Positions 25,649 to 34,580 of a stretch of 64,000 bases of DNA are shown here, piece by piece; the stretch's first letter is position 1, and each line of letters begins with the position of its first letter. The position numbers and the translations under genes are program-made. The notes under the pieces were generated by a model, which ran no database searches, was not told where the DNA came from, and worked only from the letters and a program-made list of their open reading frames with translations. Source of the DNA: Halalkalibacillus sediminis (lineage in GTDB: Bacteria; Bacillota; Bacilli; Bacillales; Alkalibacillaceae); assembly GCF_002844535.1 (NCBI RefSeq), contig NZ_PJNH01000005.1, positions 1 to 64,000 of the forward strand. The letters run 5' to 3'.

Positions 25649-26318
25649 GTGCTTCCCTCCAATGGGCTAAAATTGATTGAAATAATCGAAGACCTGAATC
25701 ATTTCCTAACAAATCACTGACTGCACGTTCTGGGTGAGGCATCATCCCAAGCACATTTTCCTGCTCATTGATGATCCCTGCAATATCATCCGTCGATCCG
25801 TTCGGGTTATCATTCGCATATCGGAAAACGATTTGCTGATTGTCTTTTAACTGGGTAAGTGTTTCTTCATTACACTCATAATTTCCCTCAGCGTGTGCAA
25901 CCGGAATAGGGATGATCTCACCTTCGTCGTATTGACTCGTAAACATCGTTCGATTGTTCTCTACAGATAAATCAACCGTGCGGCAGATGAACTTCAGTTG
26001 ATCATTCCTCTTCATCGCACCCGGAAGCAATCCCGCTTCTAGTAATACTTGAAATCCATTACAAACCCCAAGTAAGGGTTTACCTGATTGAGCAAATGCA
26101 CGGATCGCTGGCATGATCGGAGAAAAGCTAGCAATCGAACCTGAGCGCAAGTAATCTCCATAGGAAAATCCACCAGGAAGTAACACCGCATCGAATCCAC
26201 TCAAATCACTTTCTAAATGAGACACATATTCCACTTCTTCACCTAATTCGTCTTGAATGGCAAAGAACATATCTTGATCACAATTCGACCCTGGAAAAAC
26301 AATCACTGCGAACTTCAC
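25632..26318 (-). CDS. purQ: phosphoribosylformylglycinamidine synthase subunit PurQ (glutaminase)
   Basis: Class I glutamine amidotransferase that passes ammonia to PurL. It has 228 aa, with the catalytic Cys86 in LLGVCNGFQ and the His/Glu pair in MMPHPERAV. The start is GTG overlapping the purS stop by four bases (GTGA), a coupled arrangement that keeps PurS and PurQ in step. Confidence 0.96.
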   Translation of the reverse strand: MKFAVIVFPGSNCDQDMFFAIQDELGEEVEYVSHLESDLSGFDAVLLPGGFSYGDYLRSGSIASFSPIMPAIRAFAQSGKPLLGVCNGFQVLLEAGLLPGAMKRNDQLKFICRTVDLSVENNRTMFTSQYDEGEIIPIPVAHAEGNYECNEETLTQLKDNQQIVFRYANDNPNGSTDDIAGIINEQENVLGMMPHPERAVSDLLGNDSGLRLFQSILAHWREAHVITT

Positions 26319-26566
26319 GATGTCGCAACCTCCTCCGTCTCATATCGGTAATCTTCGATGACAGGATTTGATAACAACCTTTCACACATATCTTCTATTT
26401 CTTGAGTGACATTTTCTTTTGGTTCTACAAAAAACTCCATATACTTTCCAACTCGCATGTCTTGAACATCATCGTAATTCATCGTATGTAGCGCACGTTC
26501 AACTGCTTTCCCCTGAGGATCGAGCACCCCTTCTTTTAATGTCACATACACTTTTACTTTAACCAT
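26315..26566 (-). CDS. purS: phosphoribosylformylglycinamidine synthase subunit PurS
   Basis: Small structural subunit (83 aa) that holds PurL and PurQ together and shapes the ammonia channel. The sequence [20 protein letters not shown] followed by [14 protein letters not shown] is typical. Lies between purC (8-bp overlap) and purQ (4-bp overlap). Confidence 0.96.
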   Translation of the reverse strand: MVKVKVYVTLKEGVLDPQGKAVERALHTMNYDDVQDMRVGKYMEFFVEPKENVTQEIEDMCERLLSNPVIEDYRYETEEVATS

Positions 26567-27281
26567 GTGTCACCGCTCCCTCTAATCGATTCAAAATTGT
26601 TTGATAAGCCTCTTCTACACTGCCTAAATTTTGACGGAAAACATCTTTATCTAACTTCTCATTCGTCGCTACATCCCATAAACGACATGTGTCAGGTGAA
26701 ATTTCATCTGATAAAGCTACTTCACCATTACGATCCCTACCGAACTCCAGCTTGAAATCAACCAATTGAAGGTCACATGACTGGAACAGTTCACTCAATA
26801 ATCGGTTGACCTTTAGTGATAGCTCCTTCATTTCATTTAAACTAGCTGAATCGACTAGATCCAATAACTCGATATGGTCCTCGTTGATCAATGGGTCACC
26901 TAAGTCATCATCTTTGTAATAATACTCGACAATCGTACTTTTTAATTTTTCACCTTCTGGTAGGCCTAACCTTTTAGCAAGACTTCCTGCTGCCGTATTA
27001 CGGACAACGACCTCGATCGGTATGATGGTCGTTTTTTCGACCAGCTGTTCATGGTCCGATAATTGCTGGATGAAATGATTGTAGATACCTTTTTCCTTCA
27101 GATATTGCAGCAGTAAAGATGAAATCTTGTTATTCAGCTTCCCCTTACCTAGTTGACTCGCTTTCTTCTCACCGTTAAAAGCAGTCAGGTCATCCTTATA
27201 TTCCACCCATAAAACATTTGGCCGATCCGTCTCGTACAACTTCTTGGCCTTTCCTTCATACAACAGGTCTCGCTTCTCCAA
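26559..27281 (-). CDS. purC: phosphoribosylaminoimidazole-succinocarboxamide synthase
   Basis: Joins aspartate to CAIR using ATP to form SAICAR. It has 240 aa, beginning LLYEGKAKKLYETD with the VVRNTAAGSLAKRLG and KLEFGRD signatures of the SAICAR synthetase family. It is separated from purB by 244 bp that contain 21-nt repeats, an unusual gap for this operon; no consensus promoter was seen in that gap. Ribosome site AAGGGGG precedes the ATG. Confidence 0.97.
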   Translation of the reverse strand: MEKRDLLYEGKAKKLYETDRPNVLWVEYKDDLTAFNGEKKASQLGKGKLNNKISSLLLQYLKEKGIYNHFIQQLSDHEQLVEKTTIIPIEVVVRNTAAGSLAKRLGLPEGEKLKSTIVEYYYKDDDLGDPLINEDHIELLDLVDSASLNEMKELSLKVNRLLSELFQSCDLQLVDFKLEFGRDRNGEVALSDEISPDTCRLWDVATNEKLDKDVFRQNLGSVEEAYQTILNRLEGAVTHG

Positions 27282-27365
27282 TGGTTAACCCCCTTGAAAT
27301 AATGTTCTAGCTACGAAAACCTCTAATCGAACAGCCAGAAACACTAACTTTAAAATGTAAGAAAA

Positions 27366-27518
27366 TTTATCCGTAACTATTGACCTCAAATCGCATTAAA
27401 ATAACGATTTCTTAGCTATATTTGGTATTTTTTAGGTATTTACCCGTAACTATTGACGGTTTATCCGTAACTATTTGTGATTTATCCATGGTTATCGACG
27501 CTTATCTGAATCTATCTC
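27366..27518. repeat. 21-nt degenerate tandem repeats between purB and purC
   Basis: Units of the form TTTATCCGTAACTATTGACGG recur: 27366-27386, then three in direct tandem at 27439-27459, 27460-27480 and 27481-27501, then a partial unit to 27518. Later units drift. They sit in the only sizeable gap inside the pur operon. No clear hairpin or coding sense. Confidence 0.8.
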
Positions 27519-27525
27519 AAAAAGC

Positions 27526-28821
27526 TTAAGATAAACCCAGTCGATCGAATATCTGATCTACGTTCTTCAAGTGATACGTTGGATCGAAACATGCATCTAG
27601 TTCTTCATCCGACAAACTCTCTCTTATTTCTTTTTTCTCTCTAACCAACTCAGGGAATGACGTTTGTTCATCCCAAGCCTGCATCGTTAGTGGCTGAACC
27701 AAGTCATAAGCCGCTTCTCTCGAAAATCCTTTATCGATCAACGTCAACAAAACACGCTGTGAGAAAATCAAACCGAAAGTACGGTCCATATTACGCTTCA
27801 TGTTATCTTCGAAGACTGTCAGGTTCTCAACAATTCCAGCGAAACGGTTCAACATATAATTAAGAGCGATTGTTGCATCTGGAAGGATCACGCGTTCAGC
27901 TGATGAATGGGAAATATCACGCTCATGCCAAAGTGGTACGTTTTCATATGCCGTCATCATATAGCCTCGGATCACTCGCGCCATCCCGGTCATATTCTCT
28001 GAACCGATCGGGTTTCTCTTATGAGGCATTGCAGAAGATCCTTTTTGGCCTTTCGCAAAAAATTCTTCAACCTCACGCGTTTCACTCTTCTGAAGTCCTC
28101 GAATTTCAACCGCCATCTTTTCAATTGATGACGCGATCAAAGCAAGTGTCGATAAATATTGCGCATGTCGATCACGCTGTAACGTCTGAGTAGAAATTGG
28201 CGCCGCTTCTAGACCAAGATTCTCGCATACATATTTTTCAACGAATGGATCAATGTTCGCGTAAGTACCGACGGCTCCTGACAGTTTACCGACAGCCATA
28301 TTTTTAGCAGCTGCATCAAAGCGCTCCAAATTCCGCTTCATCTCTTCGTACCAAAGGGCCATTTTCAATCCGAAAGTTGTCGGCTCAGCGTGTACCCCGT
28401 GCGTACGCCCCATCATCACCGTATATTTATGTTCGATTGCTTTATTTTTTAAAACATCAACCATACGCACGATATCTTTTCGGATGATTTCGTTCGCTTG
28501 ACGAATGACATACATCAAAGCCGTATCTACAACATCCGTAGAGGTCAGTCCGTAATGGACCCATTTCTTCTCATCGCCGAGGGTCTCTGATACTGCACGT
28601 GTGAATGCCACCACATCATGGCGTGTCTCAGCTTCGATCTCATGAATTCGATCGACGTCGAATGAAGCCCTTTTACGAATCGCTGCAACATCTTCTTTAG
28701 GGATCTCCCCTAGCTCTGCCCATGCCTCACATGCTAGAATCTCTACTTCCAACCAAGCTTGGTATCTATTTTTCTCTGACCAGATACTACCCATTTCTTC
28801 TCTTGTATAGCGTTCAATCAT
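27526..28821 (-). CDS. purB: adenylosuccinate lyase
   Basis: Cleaves fumarate from SAICAR and from adenylosuccinate, so it serves both IMP and AMP synthesis. Fumarase/aspartase superfamily; the signature [14 protein letters not shown] and the active-site loop with [11 protein letters not shown] are intact. The frame opens at 28836, but the ATG at 28821 has GGAGG 8 nt upstream and overlaps the purK stop as ATGA; this gives 431 aa. Confidence 0.97.
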   Translation of the reverse strand: MIERYTREEMGSIWSEKNRYQAWLEVEILACEAWAELGEIPKEDVAAIRKRASFDVDRIHEIEAETRHDVVAFTRAVSETLGDEKKWVHYGLTSTDVVDTALMYVIRQANEIIRKDIVRMVDVLKNKAIEHKYTVMMGRTHGVHAEPTTFGLKMALWYEEMKRNLERFDAAAKNMAVGKLSGAVGTYANIDPFVEKYVCENLGLEAAPISTQTLQRDRHAQYLSTLALIASSIEKMAVEIRGLQKSETREVEEFFAKGQKGSSAMPHKRNPIGSENMTGMARVIRGYMMTAYENVPLWHERDISHSSAERVILPDATIALNYMLNRFAGIVENLTVFEDNMKRNMDRTFGLIFSQRVLLTLIDKGFSREAAYDLVQPLTMQAWDEQTSFPELVREKKEIRESLSDEELDACFDPTYHLKNVDQIFDRLGLS

Positions 28822-29948
28822 GATTTCTGCCTCCAAATAGTTAATTCATTGATTTGATTTAATAGTTCTTTTGTAGATTTTCCTAGAAAATTCACGTGTC
28901 CCATCTTTCGTTTCGGCTTCACGCCATCTTTTCCATATAGATGGAGCTTCGCATTTTGAACCTCAGGTATCTGAGATATTGTCTCTTCTAAATGCTCTCC
29001 TAAAACGTTCATCATGACGACCGCTTCTCGATTGTCTGTCGAAGCAAGCTTCCAACCCGTGATTGCTCGGATATGTTGTTCGAATTGTGAGGTGGAACAG
29101 CCGTCTAATGTATAATGGCCAGAATTGTGTGGCCTTGGCGCGACTTCATTGATATAAAGTTCCCCGGCCTCCGTCATGAACATTTCAACACCTAATGTTC
29201 CAACCATCTTCATCGACTCAGCCAATTGTTGAGCTAGCTCTAGAGCTTTCTCCTGTAATACAGGCACGACTCTCGCTGGCACGATGGATTGTAATAAGAT
29301 ATGGACTTGATGGATATTCTCAGCGACCGGAAACGTAGTTACTTCTCCATTTACACTTCTAGTCACAATCACTGACAATTCTTTATCAAAAGATAAAAAC
29401 TGTTCTAATATGCATGGGCCTTGGTCCAGTATTTCAGTCGCTTCAAGCAAGTCCGCTTCTTCACGTATGATAATCTGACCTTTGCCGTCATAGCCTCCTC
29501 GACGTGTCTTCAAGACACAAGGAAAACCGATCGACTGAGTCGATTGCTTCAGTTCATTTAAGCTGTACACAAGCTCGTAAGAAACAACTTGAGCACCACT
29601 TCGCTCAATCGCCCGCTTTTCAAAAGCTCGATCCTGTGTGATTCGAATCAGTTCACTTCCTTGCGGTACGTGACCTTTGTTTTCTAGCATCTGACAGACC
29701 TCGTAATCTATGTTCTCAAACTCATAAGTGATTACATCAGATGCTTCCAACAACTGTTCAGCCGCTTCTTGATCTTTATATTTTCCTATGATTTCAATAT
29801 CTGCAATTTGTGCTGTCGGGGAGTTTGGAGTTGGATCAAGAACTGCAATGCGGAATCCCATTTGCTTTGCAGCGATTCCCATCATCCTACCAAGTTGTCC
29901 GCCCCCGATGATTCCAATAGTGCTTCCTGGTTGTAGTGGTTCTACCAT
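28818..29948 (-). CDS. purK: 5-(carboxyamino)imidazole ribonucleotide synthase
   Basis: ATP-grasp enzyme that carboxylates AIR to N5-CAIR with bicarbonate. It has 376 aa, starting [20 protein letters not shown], with [11 protein letters not shown] in the ATP-grasp loop and [15 protein letters not shown]. The ATG lies just before the end of purE (7-bp overlap), with TGAGGAG as ribosome site. Works directly with PurE. Confidence 0.97.
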   Translation of the reverse strand: MVEPLQPGSTIGIIGGGQLGRMMGIAAKQMGFRIAVLDPTPNSPTAQIADIEIIGKYKDQEAAEQLLEASDVITYEFENIDYEVCQMLENKGHVPQGSELIRITQDRAFEKRAIERSGAQVVSYELVYSLNELKQSTQSIGFPCVLKTRRGGYDGKGQIIIREEADLLEATEILDQGPCILEQFLSFDKELSVIVTRSVNGEVTTFPVAENIHQVHILLQSIVPARVVPVLQEKALELAQQLAESMKMVGTLGVEMFMTEAGELYINEVAPRPHNSGHYTLDGCSTSQFEQHIRAITGWKLASTDNREAVVMMNVLGEHLEETISQIPEVQNAKLHLYGKDGVKPKRKMGHVNFLGKSTKELLNQINELTIWRQKS

Positions 29949-30436
29949 GTTTGTAACTCCTCATTACTTTGTGTGACTTTATCTTGCATCGAATGACGAT
30001 GTTCAGTTAACTTCTGGAAAATTTCTTCATCATTCACAGCTAATTGCTGAGCTGCTAGTAACCCTGCATTAGTTGCTCCAGCTTTCCCTATGGCAACTGT
30101 CGCTACAGGAACCCCGCCAGGCATCTGTACGATTGATAAAAGCGAATCCAATCCATTAAGTGCTTTAGACTGTACAGGAACACCGATGACAGGAACTAAT
30201 GTTTTTGCAGCTACCATCCCTGGCAAATGCGCTGCGCCGCCAGCACCCGCTATAATGACCTTGATTCCTCGTCCTCTCGCTTCTTCTGCATATTGAAACA
30301 TTTTCTCTGGTGTACGGTGCGCGGATACTACTTCTTTTTCAAAAGGTATATTTAATTGCTCGAGTGTTTCACAAGCATGCTTCATCGTTTCCCAATCTGA
30401 TGTGCTACCCATGATCACTCCTACTTTTGGTTCCAT
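29942..30436 (-). CDS. purE: 5-(carboxyamino)imidazole ribonucleotide mutase
   Basis: Converts N5-CAIR to CAIR, the class I PurE used with PurK. It has 164 aa, with [25 protein letters not shown] and [11 protein letters not shown], the substrate loops of the octameric enzyme. The frame runs up to 30496, but the ATG at 30436 is preceded by GGGGGAG at 7 nt and gives the normal length. First gene of the operon; its long leader carries the purine riboswitch and a block of repeats. Confidence 0.97.
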   Translation of the reverse strand: MEPKVGVIMGSTSDWETMKHACETLEQLNIPFEKEVVSAHRTPEKMFQYAEEARGRGIKVIIAGAGGAAHLPGMVAAKTLVPVIGVPVQSKALNGLDSLLSIVQMPGGVPVATVAIGKAGATNAGLLAAQQLAVNDEEIFQKLTEHRHSMQDKVTQSNEELQTW

Positions 30437-30525
30437 GAGTCGACTCCCCCTATCTCTAGTAAATTTCCCTTTATATTTAAATTCTAAAATCATCATTTGT
30501 AAAAATATTCAATTTAATTAAAACC

Positions 30526-30650
30526 AATAGGATCCGCTATAATACTAATAGATTTAGTTAAACCCTAGTTAGGTTCCGTTAAACCCTAATTAGGTTTAGT
30601 TAATTCTCAATTAGATTCGGTAGAAATCCGAATAGGTTCGGTTAAATTCT
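30526..30650. repeat. about six 21-nt degenerate tandem repeats before purE
   Basis: Units of 20-22 nt on the plus strand resemble AATTAGGTTTAGTTAAACCCT; boundaries at about 30526, 30547, 30567, 30588, 30609 and 30631. They lie between the riboswitch terminator and purE, so they are in the mRNA leader when the operon is on. Confidence 0.8.
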
Positions 30651-30669
30651 TTTCACAACCTAACGGAAT

Positions 30670-30713
30670 AAAAAAACAGATTACTTCCCCTAGTTTATAG
30701 GAAAGCAATCTGT
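30670..30713 (-). terminator. riboswitch-controlled terminator of the pur operon
   Basis: On the minus strand ACAGATTGCTTTCC (30713-30700) pairs with GGGGAAGTAATCTGT (30690-30676), with minor bulges, followed by a run of T (30676-30670). It lies downstream of the purine aptamer and before purE, as in B. subtilis. Confidence 0.85.
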
Positions 30714-30762
30714 CCACATGTCGATACCAAAAATCACATACTTGTGTTATGTGCAGAGTACT

Positions 30763-30833
30763 CCCCCATAGTCCAGTCGTTTACGGCGACCGGGTAGAAA
30801 CTTTTGAGCCATATTCTCAACGTTATATGAGGG
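30763..30833 (-). promoter_or_regulatory. purine riboswitch aptamer, guanine/hypoxanthine type
   Basis: P1 CCCTCATA (30833-30826) pairs with TATGGGGG (30770-30763). P2 is TTGAG/CTCAA with loop AATATGG, followed by the invariant GTTTCTACC joint. P3 is CCGGTCG/CGACTGG with loop CCGTAAA. The 3' joint reads GACTATG: the C at the specificity position predicts binding of guanine or hypoxanthine, not adenine. Ligand binding should favour the downstream terminator. Confidence 0.93.
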
Positions 30834-30864
30834 TATGCTATTGTCATTTCGTATTTACACATAC

Positions 30865-30892
30865 ATTATAACACCTATTTTCGAACAATCAA
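30865..30892 (-). promoter_or_regulatory. sigma-A promoter of the purine operon
   Basis: TTGATT (30887-30892) and TATAAT (30865-30870) with a 16-nt spacer. The start would fall near 30858, about 25 nt before the aptamer. Confidence 0.8.
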
Positions 30893-30906
30893 CAGATATC
30901 GAGAGG

Positions 30907-30951
30907 AAAAACCGAAAAAAACTGATTAAGATACATTTAATGTTCGGTTTT
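30907..30951. promoter_or_regulatory. PurR operator (two inverted PurBoxes)
   Basis: One box reads AAAACCGAACATTA on the minus strand (30951-30938), a perfect PurBox core. The second reads AAAACCGAAAAAAA on the plus strand (30907-30920), in inverted orientation with about 17 bp between them, the spacing required by B. subtilis PurR. The first box overlaps the last codons of truA. The pair lies just upstream of the -35. Confidence 0.8.
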
Positions 30952-31695
30952 TCCTTTTTCATAAGCTACTTTCTTTAAATATAATCCGTGTCCTGGGGCA
31001 GTTAAACCCAATTTATGACGTTCATTTGTGCTAAGGGCTTCCGAAATGCACTTTGGGTCCTTCTTTCTAATTCCAATTTCAACCAACGTCCCTACCATAA
31101 TACGAACCATGTGGGTAAGAAATCCGTCCCCTGTGACTTCAATAAAAATATGGGAGCCTTCTTTCAATACCTTCACTTCATGAATCGTTCTCGTCTTATC
31201 GCCTTTTACATTCGTTTTTGACGCAGCGAAGGCTGTAAAATCGTGAGTACCTTCCATTAATGGGGCAGCTTCTTGCATTCGATCTACATCTAGCGCTCGA
31301 GGTATATGCCACTCGAAATTTCTTGCAAAAACCTCATGTTCTTTTGCGTTCCGAATCTGGTAAAGATATGTTTTATGGCTAGCATCTTTTCGTGCATGAA
31401 AATCTTGAGAAACCTTTTCTACTTCAATAATTCTTATATCTGATGGTAATAAAGTCATTAGCGCGTGTTTCCAGGTAGGTTCATCCAATTCTAAATGACT
31501 GTCGAAATGGATGACTTGACCCATAGCATGCACACCCGAATCCGTTCTACCAGAGGAAAAGATGCGCACATCTTGTTTGTGCATTTTCCTTAAGGCACGT
31601 TCAATCACTTGTTGTACGGTTCGTTGATTGATCTGAACTTGGTAGCCTGCAAAATCTGTTCCATCGTACATGATGATCATTTTAATTCTTTCCAT
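30937..31695 (-). CDS. truA: tRNA pseudouridine(38-40) synthase TruA
   Basis: Modifies uridines 38-40 in the anticodon arm of many tRNAs. The catalytic Asp lies in SSGRTDSGVHAMGQV; GTHDFTAFAASKTNVKG and TAPGHGLYLKKV are family signatures. The frame opens with TTG at 31701; the ATG at 31695 has AGGAG 7 nt before it and is preferred, giving 252 aa. Distal gene of the ecfA1-ecfA2-ecfT-truA group. Its last codons double as part of the PurR operator, and no terminator separates it from the pur promoter. Confidence 0.96.
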   Translation of the reverse strand: MERIKMIIMYDGTDFAGYQVQINQRTVQQVIERALRKMHKQDVRIFSSGRTDSGVHAMGQVIHFDSHLELDEPTWKHALMTLLPSDIRIIEVEKVSQDFHARKDASHKTYLYQIRNAKEHEVFARNFEWHIPRALDVDRMQEAAPLMEGTHDFTAFAASKTNVKGDKTRTIHEVKVLKEGSHIFIEVTGDGFLTHMVRIMVGTLVEIGIRKKDPKCISEALSTNERHKLGLTAPGHGLYLKKVAYEKGKTEH

Positions 31696-31708
31696 CTTCA
31701 ATCTCCTC

Positions 31709-32503
31709 TTACTGATTCGTCCAGAAGAAGGCCGCTACAACAGCAAGGAATAAAACCGTGACAATTCCATCGGTTATAGAAAACCTCAACTCCCTATATT
31801 TCGTCCGTCCTTCTCCTCCTTGGTATCCTCTGGCTTCCATGGCGATCGCTAAGTCCTCCGCCCGTTTGAAGGCACTGATGAATAAAGGAATCAACAATGG
31901 AATGATAGCCTTCGTTCGATCTTTTAACGAACCGGTTGAAATATCTAATCCTCTCGAGGCTTGTGCCTTCGATATTTTATCCGTTTCCTCAATCAACGTT
32001 GGTATAAACCGTAACGAAATCGACATCATTAGCGCAATTTCATGAACCGGAACCTTGATCTTACTTAACGGATATAGTATTTTTTCCACGGCATCCGTAA
32101 TGGCAATGGGGGTTGTAGTTAACGTCATCAAAGTTGTCATGAATATTAATAATAGCAATCTTGCTGAAATAGCTAAACCTTGATAAAGAGCTGTGCTGTA
32201 AAAATTAAAACCCAATATTGAAAATAGGACTTCCCCTTCTCTCGTTAAAAATAAATGGAGAATAAATGTAAATGCGACTATTATCCATACTGGTTTCAAA
32301 CCTAATAAAATCAACTTAGGATGTATTTTTGTCAAACTTGCCCCTAGGAATGCAAACCCAAATAAAACCGAATAACTAAGCCATGTATCAGCTGTGAACA
32401 TTACAAGTACGAAGAAAAATACAATCATGATCTTCAGTCTCGGGTCCAAACGGTGAATGACCGATCCGGTTGGGACGTACTGACCGATAATAAAATTCTG
32501 CAT
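31709..32503 (-). CDS. ecfT: ECF transporter transmembrane subunit EcfT
   Basis: Membrane coupling subunit of energy-coupling factor vitamin and metal importers. It has 264 aa, with about five to six hydrophobic helices and the two Ala-Arg-Gly-type coupling motifs, ASRGLD and EARGYQGG, that dock on the ATPases. Different substrate-binding S subunits encoded elsewhere share this module. The start overlaps the ecfA2 stop by one base. Confidence 0.96.
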   Translation of the reverse strand: MQNFIIGQYVPTGSVIHRLDPRLKIMIVFFFVLVMFTADTWLSYSVLFGFAFLGASLTKIHPKLILLGLKPVWIIVAFTFILHLFLTREGEVLFSILGFNFYSTALYQGLAISARLLLLIFMTTLMTLTTTPIAITDAVEKILYPLSKIKVPVHEIALMMSISLRFIPTLIEETDKISKAQASRGLDISTGSLKDRTKAIIPLLIPLFISAFKRAEDLAIAMEARGYQGGEGRTKYRELRFSITDGIVTVLFLAVVAAFFWTNQ

Positions 32504-33357
32504 TATGTGTCAGCACCATCCTTCACTACTTGTCCGATCTCTTCTGCTAATTCGGACTGGGACTGCCCATTGTATTCTATATGGGTCTGGAATTTCTCAT
32601 TCACTTGATCAATCAACTGAATGACTTCAGGGAGTGCGAGGCCCAACCCCTTCAATTTATCTCTCTTCTTAAAGAGTTCGATTGGATCGCCCTTCAAAGC
32701 GATTTCAGATTGATTCATGACAATCATTTGATCAGCATAATGGAGGGCATCTTCCATGTGGTGAGTCACTAAGACAATCGTTTGTCCATATGTTTTATGT
32801 AATGTTGAAAATAAATCCATCATTTGCGAACGGCCGAGCGGATCTAAACCAGCAGTGGGTTCATCTAAAACCAGTATAGAGGGCTTCATAATCAGTACAC
32901 CAGCTATAGCAACCCTTCTCATCTGTCCTCCGCTTAATTCAAACGGGCTTTTATCCAAAATCGATGAATCTAGCCCTACTTGATCGATAACCTCATCCAA
33001 TTCATAGTCTTCCATCCCAAAATTTTTAGGGCCAAAAAGAATATCCTTCTTAACCGTCTCTTCAAATAACTGGTGTTCTGGATATTGAAAAACCATACCT
33101 ACTTCTTTGCGCAATTTTTTCATTTCTTTACTTTTCTCGTGCGACAGTTCGTAGTCGCCGATTCTGATTTTCCCTGAAGTCGGACGCATTAATCCATTCA
33201 GATGTTGAATCAAAGTTGATTTTCCTGACCCCGTATGACCAACAATTGCTGTAAAAGACCCTGAGCTTACTTGAAAGTTGATATCCTTTAGTGCTTGATG
33301 TGCCATTGGGCTATTTGGTTGATAAATATAATTTACTTGTTCGAATGAGATGTCCAT
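32503..33357 (-). CDS. ecfA2: ECF transporter ATPase subunit EcfA2
   Basis: Second of the two ABC ATPases driving the ECF module. It has 284 aa, with Walker A GHTGSGKST, signature ELSGGQMRRVAIAG and Walker B ILVLDEPTAGLDP with the catalytic Glu. The start lies inside the 3' end of ecfA1 (25-bp overlap), typical for this pair. Confidence 0.96.
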   Translation of the reverse strand: MDISFEQVNYIYQPNSPMAHQALKDINFQVSSGSFTAIVGHTGSGKSTLIQHLNGLMRPTSGKIRIGDYELSHEKSKEMKKLRKEVGMVFQYPEHQLFEETVKKDILFGPKNFGMEDYELDEVIDQVGLDSSILDKSPFELSGGQMRRVAIAGVLIMKPSILVLDEPTAGLDPLGRSQMMDLFSTLHKTYGQTIVLVTHHMEDALHYADQMIVMNQSEIALKGDPIELFKKRDKLKGLGLALPEVIQLIDQVNEKFQTHIEYNGQSQSELAEEIGQVVKDGADT

Positions 33358-34166
33358 AAAATTTCCACCAATTCATCTATTGAAATAGGTTCTTGATCGA
33401 TTAAGAGTCCTTGATCTTTCATTGTATTAGATATCCTAGTAAATAAAGGAGGTTGAAGTCCATACTCCTCAAATTCGTCATGTCTTTTCAAGAATTCCCT
33501 TGGTTCCCCATCAAACCAAATCTCCCCTTGATTTAGAGCAACGACTCTATCAGCCAGAACAGCCTCATTCAAGTCATGAGTGATGGATACCATCGTTAAT
33601 TCTCTCTCACTTCTAATTTCTTGCATTTTATTAAAAATATCTACTTTCCCAACTGGGTCTAGCATGGCTGTAGCTTCATCAAATACCAACACTTCAGGAA
33701 GGGTGGCGATGACACTAGCTATTGCCACTCTCTGCTTTTGCCCACCTGAGAGGCGATGAGGCTCATGATTTTCAAAGCCTTCCATTCGAACTTCTTTAAG
33801 ACTATTCTCAATCCTCTCCTGCATGACTTTCCTTGAAATGCCTCGGTTTTCAAGTCCAAAGGCTACATCGTCCACAACTGTCGTACCGACGAATTGGTTT
33901 TCAGGATTTTGAAAAACCATTCCCACTCGTTTTCTGACTTCCCAAACGGTGTCATCATTTAACGGTGCTTCATTAATGGAGATTTCCCCTTCATCTGGCA
34001 TCAGTAGTCCGTTCATCAACTTAGCGATTGTAGATTTACCAGAGCCATTATGTCCTACTAGGGCTACCCATTCACCTTGTTGGATGTCTAAGTTAAATGA
34101 ATCTATCACATTATCAGCTTTATCATCATATCTAAAGCTTACATTATTAAATTTAATCACTGCCAA
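33333..34166 (-). CDS. ecfA1: ECF transporter ATPase subunit EcfA1
   Basis: First ABC ATPase of the ECF module. It has 277 aa, with Walker A GHNGSGKST, signature RLSGGQKQRVAIAS and Walker B VLVFDEATAMLDP. First gene after a 414-bp gap from rplQ, which has its own terminator, so this group is presumably transcribed from its own promoter; I could not single one out with confidence. Confidence 0.96.
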   Translation of the reverse strand: MAVIKFNNVSFRYDDKADNVIDSFNLDIQQGEWVALVGHNGSGKSTIAKLMNGLLMPDEGEISINEAPLNDDTVWEVRKRVGMVFQNPENQFVGTTVVDDVAFGLENRGISRKVMQERIENSLKEVRMEGFENHEPHRLSGGQKQRVAIASVIATLPEVLVFDEATAMLDPVGKVDIFNKMQEIRSERELTMVSITHDLNEAVLADRVVALNQGEIWFDGEPREFLKRHDEFEEYGLQPPLFTRISNTMKDQGLLIDQEPISIDELVEILWTSHSNK

Positions 34167-34361
34167 AGTCTCCTCAGTTGTTTGATTTCCTGGGAAATAA
34201 CTATGTTGCTAGATTGCTTATCAAGAATAGTTTAACATACAAATTTTTACCTATTAAGAAAAGAGTAAAACTCCATACTAAAGGTGCTTCTTACTATACA
34301 GGCTCTGTTAAAGTTTTTTTGATTTTGAACAATTAGTTTGAATATTGTCTCGTTGATTTTT

Positions 34362-34492
34362 GGCGAATCGCGAAAGGCGGCGACTCCTAGGGGAGCAGTG
34401 CGAGCTGAGAATCACCTAAAACTCGCGTTTAGCGAGTTTTGGGAAGTTGAAGCCGCGCCCCCAGGAAAGCGTCCGCCTTCAAGGGATTCGTC
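34362..34492. repeat. structured intergenic repeat, copy A
   Basis: Nested complementary segments: GGCGAATC (34362-34369) with GATTCGTC (34485-34492), AAGGCGG (34374-34380) with CCGCCTT (34473-34479), CCTAGGGG with CCCCCAGG, and an inner perfect hairpin AAAACTCGC/GCGAGTTTT (34418-34440). It resembles a high-copy GC-rich repeat I recall from many Bacillaceae genomes (containing GACTCCTgcGGGA and GGAAAGCGTCC). Copy B lies at 49886-49989. GC content is well above the surroundings. Confidence 0.75.
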
Positions 34493-34513
34493 AGAATCAA
34501 CAGCGCATACAAT

Positions 34514-34556
34514 AAAAAAAGTGTTCAGATCCCATTACAAGCTGGAAACTGAACAC
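34514..34556 (-). terminator. terminator after rplQ
   Basis: On the minus strand GTGTTCAG (34556-34549) pairs with CTGAACAC (34528-34521), with a further inner CCA/TGG pairing, followed by seven T (34520-34514). Ends the alpha operon. Confidence 0.85.
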
Positions 34557-34580
34557 CCCTTTACTCTATTCAATGACTGA

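Larger units (their letters stand above)
30437..30936 (-). promoter_or_regulatory. purine operon control region
   Basis: The 500 bp between truA and purE hold, in order of transcription, a PurR operator, a sigma-A promoter, a guanine-type riboswitch aptamer, its terminator, about 125 bp of 21-nt repeats, and the purE ribosome site. Each part has its own entry. No protein gene is seen here. Confidence 0.85.
34167..34580. other. intergenic region between rplQ and ecfA1
   Basis: It contains the terminator of the alpha operon next to rplQ (34514-34556), a structured intergenic repeat (34362-34492), and about 190 bp of AT-rich sequence that should include the ecfA1 promoter. No gene is seen. Confidence 0.6.

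Noticed and set aside
27366-27518. Possible CRISPR array in the purB-purC gap.
   Set aside because: The units are directly adjacent without spacers, are degenerate, and no cas genes are present.
30526-30650. Possible CRISPR array upstream of purE.
   Set aside because: Tandem 21-nt units without unique spacers; no cas genes.
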